The notes under the pieces were generated by a model. It did no database searches, was not told the origin of the DNA, and saw nothing but the letters and a program-made list of their open reading frames with translations. Position numbers and translations under genes: made by a program. A stretch of DNA of 5,831 nucleotides from an uncultured Cloacibacillus sp. (GTDB taxonomy: Bacteria > Synergistota > Synergistia > Synergistales > Synergistaceae): positions 1 through 5,831 of the forward strand of contig UQVV01000121.1 of the NCBI GenBank assembly GCA_900544635.1, written 5' to 3'. Below, one piece after another: positions 1 through 5,142 of the stretch. Each line of letters begins with the position of its first letter. Positions within the stretch are counted from its first letter, which is position 1.

Positions 1-654
1 ATGGAACGCGCCCGATTTTACGTCCAGATCGAGGCGGCTTCCGGCTTCGCGCAGAAGATTCGTCGTGAATACCGCGGCCGGGCGTACTTCGTTGACGAGC
101 GCCGCGTTCGCACGCGCGCTCTCGCTCTGCCTGCCGAAGCCCGCCGCGCCGTTGATTATGTTGACGGAGAAATCTATGCCCACCGCCCGCAGCTTCGCAA
201 GCTGTCCGCGCGTTTCGGCGGCGGTGAAGCCCTTGTTCATGAATTCGAGCACATCGTCGAGGCCGGACTCGACGCCGACGTTGAGGCGGTTCACGCCGAG
301 GGCGCGCAGCTCCGCAAGCTCGCGCCGGCTCTTGGCCTTTATGTTGTGTACCGAGGCGAAGCATGCAATCTCCGCCGCGGGGTAAAATTCACGCACGAGC
401 CGCGCGATTTCCGCGAGGCGCGCGGCAGGCAGCGAGAAGGCGTCGCCCTCTTCGAGGAAGACGCGGCCGACGTGCGGGTAAATTTTCTTCGCCGCCGCAA
501 GCTCTGCGCGCGCACCCTCAAGCGGCAGCGCGCGGAACGGCTCACCGTGATACATCGTGCAGAAGGCGCAGCGGTTATAGCTGCACCCCGACGTGACGTT
601 CACCGTAAGCGCCCCCTCCGCAAGCGGCGGCTTGAAAATCTCCTCGGCTGCCAT
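1..654 (-). CDS. Radical SAM protein, N-terminal part (runs off left edge)
   Basis: This frame was read from the reverse complement and is open for all 218 codons, from ATG at 654-652 to the window edge, so the C-terminus is missing. Residues 23-32 (GCSYNRCAFC) hold a cysteine cluster, C24-x4-C29-x2-C32, that would ligate the [4Fe-4S] cluster which cleaves S-adenosylmethionine. The spacing is one residue longer than the classical Cx3Cx2C; from memory, a subgroup with GCSxNxCxFCxMY has this form. Further radical SAM barrel signatures are EEGDAFSLP (68-76), GVNRLNVGVESGLDDVL (120-136) and the following MNKG (139-142). A Shine-Dalgarno GGAGG lies at 668-664, nine bases before the ATG. The gene is divergent from the methyltransferase operon, so a shared role is not established. 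The substrate is unknown. The family call is firm; the exact subfamily is not. Confidence 0.88.
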   Translation of the reverse strand, partial: MAAEEIFKPPLAEGALTVNVTSGCSYNRCAFCTMYHGEPFRALPLEGARAELAAAKKIYPHVGRVFLEEGDAFSLPAARLAEIARLVREFYPAAEIACFASVHNIKAKSRRELAELRALGVNRLNVGVESGLDDVLEFMNKGFTAAETRGQLAKLRAVGIDFSVNIINGAAGFGRQSESARANAALVNEVRPAAVFTTNLLREAGSRLDLDVKSGAFH

Positions 655-702
655 AGCGCAGGCCCTCCCCGTGTTTCGTGTTTGTTGATTTAACGCAAAA
701 AA

Positions 703-731
703 ATCTTAACATGCGGGCAAAGCCGCGGCAA
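703..731 (-). promoter_or_regulatory. Candidate sigma70-type promoter for the radical SAM gene
   Basis: Reading the minus strand, a -35 like TTGCCG (731-726) is followed after exactly 17 bases by a -10 like TAAGAT (708-703). Each hexamer matches consensus at four of six positions. Transcription would start near 696 and give a leader of about 42 nt containing the Shine-Dalgarno at 668-664. Position and spacing fit well; the call is pattern-based only. Confidence 0.45.
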
Positions 732-768
732 GTGTGGCATTTCCGCGTTTATGACGCTCCGCGCCGCG

Positions 769-797
769 TTGTTTTTGTCCTGCGGCTGCGGTAAGAT
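769..797 (+). promoter_or_regulatory. Weak candidate promoter for the methyltransferase operon
   Basis: TTGTTT (769-774) and TAAGAT (792-797) are separated by 17 bases. The -35 matches consensus at three positions and the -10 at four. A start near 805 would give a leader of about 417 nt containing the predicted RNA structure at 848-944. No better promoter was seen closer to the first gene: the TATATT at 1202-1207 has no -35 and sits almost on the ribosome binding site. Confidence 0.28.
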
Positions 798-847
798 TAT
801 CGTGCGCGCGGCGTATGCTTCACGGCTCGCCGCGGGCGGTTCAAAAT

Positions 848-944
848 TTCGGGAAAGGGGCGGCCTGCATGTTCATGTGACGTAATTCTGCAAAGCCTAT
901 GGCATGGGCTGTAAGGATTTTCCCGAATCCCGGCATGGAGGCCG
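848..944 (+). promoter_or_regulatory. Candidate structured leader RNA (riboswitch-like), class unrecognised
   Basis: The plus-strand sequence can form several helices that fit together. A closing stem pairs 861-871 with 934-944 (11 positions, one G-G mismatch). Inside it is hairpin A, 894-910 (AGCCTATGGCATGGGCT; seven pairs including one G-U, loop GGC). Hairpin B is 915-930 (GGATT/AATCC, six-base loop TTCCCG). All six bases of that loop are complementary to CGGGAA at 850-855, just outside the closing stem, so a loop pseudoknot is possible. The pairing could instead extend to nine pairs (848-856 with 919-927) and replace hairpin B. The element lies upstream of the operon and outside the expected minus transcript. 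I do not recognise a known riboswitch consensus. Chance pairing in GC-rich DNA is a real alternative. Confidence 0.3.
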
Positions 945-968
945 CATCGCCGGCTGTGGACCGCCGGA

Positions 969-990
969 GCCGCGCGTTATGCCGCGCGGC
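969..990 (+). repeat. GC-rich hairpin, copy 1 of a repeated stem
   Basis: GCCGCGCG (969-976) and CGCGCGGC (983-990) form a perfect 8-bp stem with loop TTATGC. The same stem sequence recurs at 1151-1175. No T-tract follows, so it is not an intrinsic terminator. Confidence 0.5.
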
Positions 991-1141
991 GCGCGTCTAG
1001 GCGCGTATCGCACGCTTCGCTTCGCGGCGGAGCTTTCTTCCTCAAGCCGAATTTTCAGGAAAAATCCTTTTTTAAGCCGAATATCGACGGCGCGCGGTGT
1101 GTCGCGCGCGTTTCGCTCCTTCGCGGAATTTTACCGCGGGG

Positions 1142-1175
1142 GCGGCTCCTGCCGCGCGCGTGCGGTACGCGCGGC
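1142..1175 (+). repeat. GC-rich hairpin, copy 2, with a competing upstream hairpin
   Basis: GCCGCGCG (1151-1158) pairs with CGCGCGGC (1168-1175), the same stem as at 969-990, around a 9-base loop. The 5' arm is also the 3' arm of a smaller hairpin, GCGGC (1142-1146)/GCCGC (1151-1155) with loop TCCT, so the two cannot form together. The element ends 32 bases before the Shine-Dalgarno of the first operon gene and could influence translation start. There is no T-tract after it. A regulatory role is inference. Confidence 0.42.
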
Positions 1176-1221
1176 CGGAGCGACGGTTTTACCGCATCGG
1201 ATATATTAAGGAGGATTTTCC

Positions 1222-2325
1222 ATGACAGACACAATGACGCCTGCGGAGCGCGGAGCCGCGATAGCGCAGGGGAAACCGGCGGACCGCCTTCCGTGCAACC
1301 CGAACGTTGCGAACGGCGTGGCGCGCGTCTACGGCTGCAAAATCTCCGAGTTCAACCATGACGCGAAGACTCTCGCCGCGGCGCAGGTGGCCTCTTACCG
1401 GAGGTTCGGCTACGACAGCATAAGGATTTTCACGGACCTTTTCCCGTGGGCCGAGGCTATGGGCGCGAAGGTGAAGTTCCCGGAGGACGACACCGCGGAT
1501 CTCGAAGCTCCAGCCATCAGCGACGTGAGCGAGATAGACAAACTGCGCCCAGCCGATCCCTACAAGGACGGACGCCTGCCGGTGCATCTCGAAGCGATGA
1601 AGTACCTGCGCGACGCGGTCGAGGGCGAAATCGGCTGCTCCTGCGGCATTCCGGGCGCTTTTACGAACGCCTTCTTCCTCATGGGAGTGGACAAGACGCT
1701 GAATATGCTTCGCAAGGACCCCGAGCCTGTACACCGCCTCTGCAAAATTTCGATGGAGACGATAAAAGCCTACGCGGCCGCGGCGATGGACATCGGACTC
1801 ACGCCGACGATTTCGGAGCCTATGTCGTCATGCACCGTCGTCAGCCCGAAGCACTTCCGCGAGTTCTCGCTGCCTTATCTTAAAGAGCTCGTCGATTTCA
1901 TCAAGGGCCGCGGCAAGGGCGTAATCATCCACATCTGCGGACAGACCAGCAAAATCTGGGAGGACGTGGCGGCGCTCGGCGTCTCAGGCCTCAGCATCGA
2001 CAACGTCGCGAGCATCGCGGACTGCAAGCGCCTCGTCGGCGACAAGGTGAAAATCCTCGGCAACGTCGACCCGGGGCGCGTAATGTACTCCGGCACGCCG
2101 CTCGACGTGCGCGAAAAGACGCTGCAGTGCATCCTCGACGGCTACGACAACCCGAAGGGCTACGTCGTCATGTCCGGGTGCAGCCTGCCGGTCGACACGC
2201 CGTTCGAGAACATTCAGATGATGATGGACACGGTGCGCGAGGTCGGCTATCCGGTGAACCCCGACCGCGTTAAGGACATGCTTGAGGAATGCAGAGAGCG
2301 GATCGCCGCTTCGGAGGAGAGATAA
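1222..2325 (+). CDS. UroD/MtaA-family corrinoid methyltransferase, first of operon
   Basis: This 367-residue cytoplasmic protein belongs to the uroporphyrinogen decarboxylase superfamily, in the MtaA/CmuA-like methyltransferase branch. These TIM-barrel enzymes move methyl groups between a corrinoid protein and a substrate or thiol, using a zinc ion. The zinc site is visible as H237-x-C239 (IHICGQ) plus C320 (SGCSLPVDTP), the HxC...C pattern of MtaA and MtbA. Other family marks are an N-terminal ER...DRLPCNP, GIPGAFTNAFF near the middle, SEP at 198-200 followed by FREFSLPYLKEL, and ILGNVDPG. The substrate-binding arginine motif of true UroD (RQAGRYLPEY) is absent, arguing against heme synthesis. 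A near-perfect Shine-Dalgarno AAGGAGG (1208-1214) sits seven bases before the ATG. The stop is directly followed by the corrinoid protein gene. It may be the substrate-side methyltransferase or the acceptor-side one; sequence alone does not decide. Confidence 0.9.
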   Translation: MTDTMTPAERGAAIAQGKPADRLPCNPNVANGVARVYGCKISEFNHDAKTLAAAQVASYRRFGYDSIRIFTDLFPWAEAMGAKVKFPEDDTADLEAPAISDVSEIDKLRPADPYKDGRLPVHLEAMKYLRDAVEGEIGCSCGIPGAFTNAFFLMGVDKTLNMLRKDPEPVHRLCKISMETIKAYAAAAMDIGLTPTISEPMSSCTVVSPKHFREFSLPYLKELVDFIKGRGKGVIIHICGQTSKIWEDVAALGVSGLSIDNVASIADCKRLVGDKVKILGNVDPGRVMYSGTPLDVREKTLQCILDGYDNPKGYVVMSGCSLPVDTPFENIQMMMDTVREVGYPVNPDRVKDMLEECRERIAASEER

Positions 2326-2326
2326 A

Positions 2327-3004
2327 ATGGCTATGTGCTCTAAAGAAGATTATCTCGCGGAGCTTTCGCGCTGCGTGCTTGAGATGGAAGAAGACGAAGT
2401 TATAAACGTGGCGCAGGCCTACGCCGAAGCCGGGCACGACCCGCTCGACGGCATACTCGACGGCCTCGTCGACGGAATGAAGAAGGCGTCGGACCTTTAC
2501 GAGCGCGAGGAATATTTCATCCCCGAGCTGCTCGGCTGCTCCGCCGCGATGTACAACGGCCTCGACGTGCTGCGCCCGCTGCTGCCTAAGAGCGAGGAGG
2601 GCTCGAAGGGCAAAATAGTCATCGGCGTCGTGCAGGGCGACACGCACGACATCGGCAAGAACCTCGTGAAAATCATGCTCGAATCGGCTGGCTACGAAGT
2701 CACCGACATGGGGCGCGACGTTCCCGTGGAGAAGTTCGTCGAGGAAGTGAAAAAGCAGGGTGCGAAGGTGCTGGCGCTCTCGACGCTCATGTCCACCTCG
2801 ATGAAGAACATGGGCAAGATTATAGAGCTGCTCAAGGAGCAGGGCGCGCGCGAGGGCGTCTCCGTCATAGTCGGCGGCGCGCCGATATCGGAATCCTTCG
2901 CCCGCAAGATAGGCGCGGACGGATATTCCGCGAACGCGACCGAGGCCGTCAAGCTCGTCGACAGGCTCGTCGCCGAAAAATCGGGACAGTCGAGGGAAAG
3001 GTAG
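2327..3004 (+). CDS. MetH-type corrinoid (cobalamin-binding) protein
   Basis: This 225-residue cytoplasmic protein would carry the methyl group on cobalt between the methyltransferases encoded on either side. Residues about 5-85 form the helical cap domain (B12-binding-2 type), and about 95-215 the Rossmann cobalamin-binding domain. The signature D105-x-H107-x-x-G110 (GDTHDIGKN) supplies H107 as the lower cobalt ligand in the base-off, His-on mode. It is followed by S152-x-L154 and G183-G184, completing the DxHxxG...SxL...GG pattern that holds the nucleotide tail. Length fits the MtaC/MtbC/MttC and O-demethylase corrinoid proteins. The ATG at 2327 is chosen because GGAGG (2313-2317) lies nine bases upstream. 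An in-frame ATG at 2282 would overlap the preceding gene and lacks such a site. The start is one base after the upstream stop, so translation is probably coupled. Co(I) proteins of this kind need a reductive activase, which is not in the window. Confidence 0.95.
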   Translation: MAMCSKEDYLAELSRCVLEMEEDEVINVAQAYAEAGHDPLDGILDGLVDGMKKASDLYEREEYFIPELLGCSAAMYNGLDVLRPLLPKSEEGSKGKIVIGVVQGDTHDIGKNLVKIMLESAGYEVTDMGRDVPVEKFVEEVKKQGAKVLALSTLMSTSMKNMGKIIELLKEQGAREGVSVIVGGAPISESFARKIGADGYSANATEAVKLVDRLVAEKSGQSRER

Positions 3005-3010
3005 GGCCGC

Positions 3011-4030
3011 ATGACGCCGCTTGAAAGGCTCTGCGGCGCGGCGCACGGCGGCGCGGTCGACCGCCCGCCCTGCATCTGCCCCGGCGGCATGATGAACGGC
3101 GTCGTCGAGGACGTGATGCTCAAAACGGGCATCTACTGGCCCAAGGCGCACTGCAACGCGCAGATGATGGCGGACCTGTCGCGCGCCCTCTACGAAAGCG
3201 GCGGCTTTGAAAACTACGGCGTGCCCTTCTGCATGACCGTCGAGGCCGAAGCGCTCGGCGCAGAGGTGGACATGGGCGACTGCGAAGTCGAGCCGCACGT
3301 CGTGCGTCCAGCCATCGCCTCGTGCGCCGAGGCCGGCAGGCTCAAGCCGTTCGACGTGACGAAGGGCCGCGCCGCTGCGGTCGTCGAGGCTGTGCGCATA
3401 CTGAAGCTGCGCAGCGCGGGCGTTCCGGTAATAGGCAACATAACGGGCCCCGTCAGCGTCGCGGGGACGCTAGTGGATATGAGCGTTTTCCTCAACGATA
3501 TGCGCAAGCATCCCGACGAATGCGCGCACCTGCTCGACATAATCACCGGCGCGCTGATAATTTACGGCCGCGCGATGGCCGAGGCCGGCGCGGACGCGAT
3601 ATGCGTCGCGGAGCCGAGCGGCACGGGCGAGATACTCGGCGCGAAGCGATTCCGCGAGTTCACCGTCCCGTACATAAACAGGCTGCTCGACGCGATAGAC
3701 GTGCCGGTTAAAATCGTCCACATCTGCGGCAAGCTGCGCGCCGTCTACGAAGAGCTCGGCGCGCTGCGCTGCGACGCGTTCAGCTTCGACGCGATAGTCA
3801 ACGCGCGCGAAATACGCCCCTACATCCCCGGCAAGGCCGTAATGGGCAACGTCAGCACCCACGCCATCGGCACGATGCCTGAGGATAAAGTGCGCGCCCT
3901 CACGCTCAACGCGCGCGAAATGGGCGTGGACATCCTCGCGCCCGCCTGCGGCCTGCCGCTCTCGACGCCGCTCGGCAATATCCGCGCCATGGTCGCGGCG
4001 GCGAAATGTGCCGGCGCGCCGGAAGCGTGA
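3011..4030 (+). CDS. UroD/MtaA-family corrinoid methyltransferase, second of operon
   Basis: This 339-residue protein is a second complete member of the MtaA/CmuA-like branch, clearly diverged from the one at 1222-2325. Zinc ligands are visible as H237-x-C239 (VHICGKL) and C313 (PACGLPLSTP). N-terminal ERLCGAAHGGAVDRPPCICPGGMMNGV, FCMTVEAEALGAEV, GNITGPVSVAG and AEPSGTGEILGAKRFREFTVPY (from about 200) are typical of proteins annotated as methylcobamide:CoM methyltransferase MtbA/MtaA. In the studied enzymes zinc activates a thiol, usually coenzyme M. Few bacteria make coenzyme M, so the acceptor here is open. The gene starts six bases after the corrinoid gene's stop, with AAAGG/TAGGG as the ribosome binding site overlapping that stop, which suggests translational coupling. 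Its place beside the corrinoid gene makes it a likely partner of that protein. Confidence 0.9.
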   Translation: MTPLERLCGAAHGGAVDRPPCICPGGMMNGVVEDVMLKTGIYWPKAHCNAQMMADLSRALYESGGFENYGVPFCMTVEAEALGAEVDMGDCEVEPHVVRPAIASCAEAGRLKPFDVTKGRAAAVVEAVRILKLRSAGVPVIGNITGPVSVAGTLVDMSVFLNDMRKHPDECAHLLDIITGALIIYGRAMAEAGADAICVAEPSGTGEILGAKRFREFTVPYINRLLDAIDVPVKIVHICGKLRAVYEELGALRCDAFSFDAIVNAREIRPYIPGKAVMGNVSTHAIGTMPEDKVRALTLNAREMGVDILAPACGLPLSTPLGNIRAMVAAAKCAGAPEA

Positions 4031-4057
4031 CGAACTGCAGGAAAGAGGGATAAAAGC

Positions 4058-4861
4058 ATGAACGACGTACTTTCGTTGATATGCTCGCCGGAAAATCAGG
4101 AAATGATATCGCCCGAGCTGATACGCTCGCTCGGCATAGCGCCGTCGGAGATATACGCCTCGACGGAAAACATCGTGAAGCTCGCGAAGGCCGCGGGCGA
4201 GGCGGACGGGCGCGGCTTCGTGCTGCTGCCTTTCTGCCACACGGTCGAAGCGAAGGCGCTCGGCGCGGACATAAAGCCGGCCGACGACACTGCCGGGCCG
4301 CGCCCCGGAAGCTGCACGCTCAAAGGGCCGGAAGAGCTCGCTCCGGTCGAGATAGCGAAGAGCCCGGACGCCGCGCGGCTGCTCGAGGCCTGCCGCGAGC
4401 TCTCGTCCGAGGGCCTCGCCGTCGTCTACCAGCTCAGCGGCCCCGTCTCGATATTAAGCTGCATGATGCCGCTCAACAGCTTCTTCAAAAGCTGGCGCAA
4501 GGAACCCGAGGCCGCGAAGCGCTGCCTCGACGTGATCGCCGGAATGCTTCTGGACTTCGCGCACGACATCCGTGCCGCGGGCGTGCAATACATCTCCTAC
4601 TCCGACCCCGCGGGCAGCCGCGACATCCTCGGCCCGAAGTACGGCAAGCTGATGGCGGAGGAATTCACGCTCCCGTTCCTGAAACGGCTCGCCGAAGCCT
4701 GCGGCGAAGAGACGGACGTGACAGTCTGCCCGCTCACGGCGCAGGCGCTCTTCTCCGAAAACCTCCTCGCCGCGGCGAAAGCGGGAGAAAAAGGCGAAAT
4801 CGCCGCCGCCTGCATAAAACGCAGCGGCCTGCCGGAGCGCAGGGGCTTCCGGTTCGCGTGA
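4058..4861 (+). CDS. Short UroD/MtaA-like protein with altered zinc site
   Basis: This 267-residue protein is homologous to its upstream neighbour: FCHTVEAKALGADI, QLSGPVSILSC, SDPAGSRDILGPKY and EEFTLPFLKRL line up with matching blocks of the 3011-4030 product. It lacks the N-terminal DRPPC segment and is about 70 residues shorter. Where the paralogs have H-x-C, it has T222-x-C224 (DVTVCPLT); a later C252 (ACIKRSG) could be the third ligand. The codon is ACA, and the surrounding frame is intact, so this is not an obvious frameshift. A Shine-Dalgarno GAGGG (4045-4049) lies eight bases before the ATG, and the gene follows its neighbour by 27 bases, so it appears expressed. It could be a non-catalytic partner subunit, an enzyme with a changed metal site, or a gene in decay. 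It is the last gene before the terminator. Confidence 0.8.
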   Translation: MNDVLSLICSPENQEMISPELIRSLGIAPSEIYASTENIVKLAKAAGEADGRGFVLLPFCHTVEAKALGADIKPADDTAGPRPGSCTLKGPEELAPVEIAKSPDAARLLEACRELSSEGLAVVYQLSGPVSILSCMMPLNSFFKSWRKEPEAAKRCLDVIAGMLLDFAHDIRAAGVQYISYSDPAGSRDILGPKYGKLMAEEFTLPFLKRLAEACGEETDVTVCPLTAQALFSENLLAAAKAGEKGEIAAACIKRSGLPERRGFRFA

Positions 4862-4901
4862 GGACGGCGCGTAAAACCGCCGAAAACAGCAAAACAAAAA
4901 G

Positions 4902-4935
4902 AAAAACGCCGGGGCCATGGTTCCGGCGTTTTTTT
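4902..4935 (+). terminator. Intrinsic terminator of the methyltransferase operon
   Basis: CGCCGG (4907-4912) pairs with CCGGCG (4923-4928) around a 10-base loop. It is followed by seven T residues (4929-4935). Five A residues (4902-4906) precede the stem and can extend it with the T-tract, so it could also stop transcription from the other direction. It begins 41 bases after the last operon stop codon and separates the operon from the LysR gene. Confidence 0.92.
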
Positions 4936-4947
4936 GTAGGGAGAGTT

Positions 4948-4964
4948 GCCGGAATTTCTCCGGC
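4948..4964 (+). other. Small hairpin after the terminator
   Basis: GCCGGA (4948-4953) and TCCGGC (4959-4964) form a perfect 6-bp stem with loop ATTTC. No T-tract follows. It may reinforce the terminator or be incidental. The rest of 4965-5050 shows no feature I can name. Confidence 0.4.
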
Positions 4965-5071
4965 TTCATGTCGTTGTATGTGTTCGGCGTCCTCTTGCGC
5001 TGCGGCGAAAGCCGCCATGCAGCCGGTGAACGCCTGTGCTGAGCCTGACTGTGACGATAAGCATATAACGT

Positions 5072-5126
5072 TTATGGACATAAGTAAAACAATGAAATAT
5101 TATGTGTGTCATAACAGATTGTTATG
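5072..5126 (+). promoter_or_regulatory. Operator cluster of TTATG/CATAA half-sites over the LysR promoter
   Basis: Five exact copies of the pentamer TTATG or its complement CATAA lie in 55 bp: TTATG at 5072, 5100 and 5122, and CATAA at 5079 and 5110. They form TTATG-GA-CATAA (5072-5083), which overlaps the -35, and TTATG-N5-CATAA (5100-5114), which overlaps the -10. They also form a perfect 7-bp inverted repeat CATAACA-GAT-TGTTATG (5110-5126) at the expected transcription start. The last contains ATAAC-N5-GTTAT, which fits the T-N11-A pattern of LysR-type binding sites (T5112, A5124). Placement over the promoter fits negative autoregulation; binding by this LysR protein is inference. Confidence 0.55.
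5075..5103 (+). promoter_or_regulatory. Sigma70-type promoter of the LysR gene
   Basis: TGGACA (5075-5080) and TATTAT (5098-5103) are separated by 17 bases, and each matches consensus at five of six positions. The surrounding stretch is markedly AT-rich compared with the rest of the window. Transcription would start near 5110, just ahead of the GGAGG at 5131-5135 and the GTG start at 5143. This is the best promoter match in the window. Confidence 0.7.
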
Positions 5127-5142
5127 AATTGGAGGCGCGGAA

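Larger units (their letters stand above)
655..1221. other. Divergent intergenic region of 567 bp, no supported gene
   Basis: This gap separates the minus-strand radical SAM gene from the plus-strand methyltransferase operon. The plus frame open from ATG 904 to 1209 encodes an Arg/Ser-rich peptide without recognisable motifs or a Shine-Dalgarno, so I do not call it a gene. The region holds promoter candidates on both strands, a possible structured leader RNA (848-944) and GC-rich hairpins (969-990, 1142-1175). A direct repeat AAGCCGAAT occurs at 1044-1052 and 1074-1082, 30 bp apart. I looked for a cobalamin riboswitch B12 box, which would suit a corrinoid operon, and saw none. Confidence 0.6.

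Noticed and set aside
1..693. Long plus-strand open frame opposite the radical SAM gene
   Set aside because: It is Arg/Ala-rich with no motifs, while the minus-strand reading gives a clear radical SAM protein with a start, ribosome binding site and cysteine motif.
894..910. Anticodon-arm look-alike: 5-bp stem with 7-base loop ATGGCAT, the loop of tRNA-Ala(GGC)
   Set aside because: No D arm, no TTCRA-type T arm and no acceptor stem in register are present around it. The TTCCCG loop nearby does not fit a T loop. Treated as part of the leader fold.
1044..1082. Direct repeat AAGCCGAAT, 30 bp apart
   Set aside because: Nine bases, only two copies and no link to a promoter element; kept only as a note on the intergenic region.
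904..1209. Plus-strand open frame of 101 codons before the operon
   Set aside because: No Shine-Dalgarno, no recognisable domain, skewed Arg/Ser composition, and it overlaps predicted RNA helices and CG-rich hairpins.
655..1221. Cobalamin riboswitch expected upstream of a corrinoid operon
   Set aside because: I found no B12 box or the characteristic conserved core, so I do not call one.
2270..3298. 342-codon minus-strand open frame across the corrinoid protein gene
   Set aside because: His/Arg/Val-rich composition typical of the antisense of GC-rich coding DNA; the plus strand encodes an unmistakable cobalamin-binding protein here.
4081..5127. 348-codon plus-strand open frame overlapping the last operon gene in another frame and passing through the terminator
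   Set aside because: Very Arg-rich shadow reading that crosses a strong terminator and the LysR promoter; the other frame shows homology to the neighbouring methyltransferase.
5074..5127. 17-codon frame (ATG 5074 to TGA 5127) ending just before the LysR ribosome binding site, a possible leader peptide
   Set aside because: No ribosome binding site, and its start lies upstream of the predicted transcription start near 5110.
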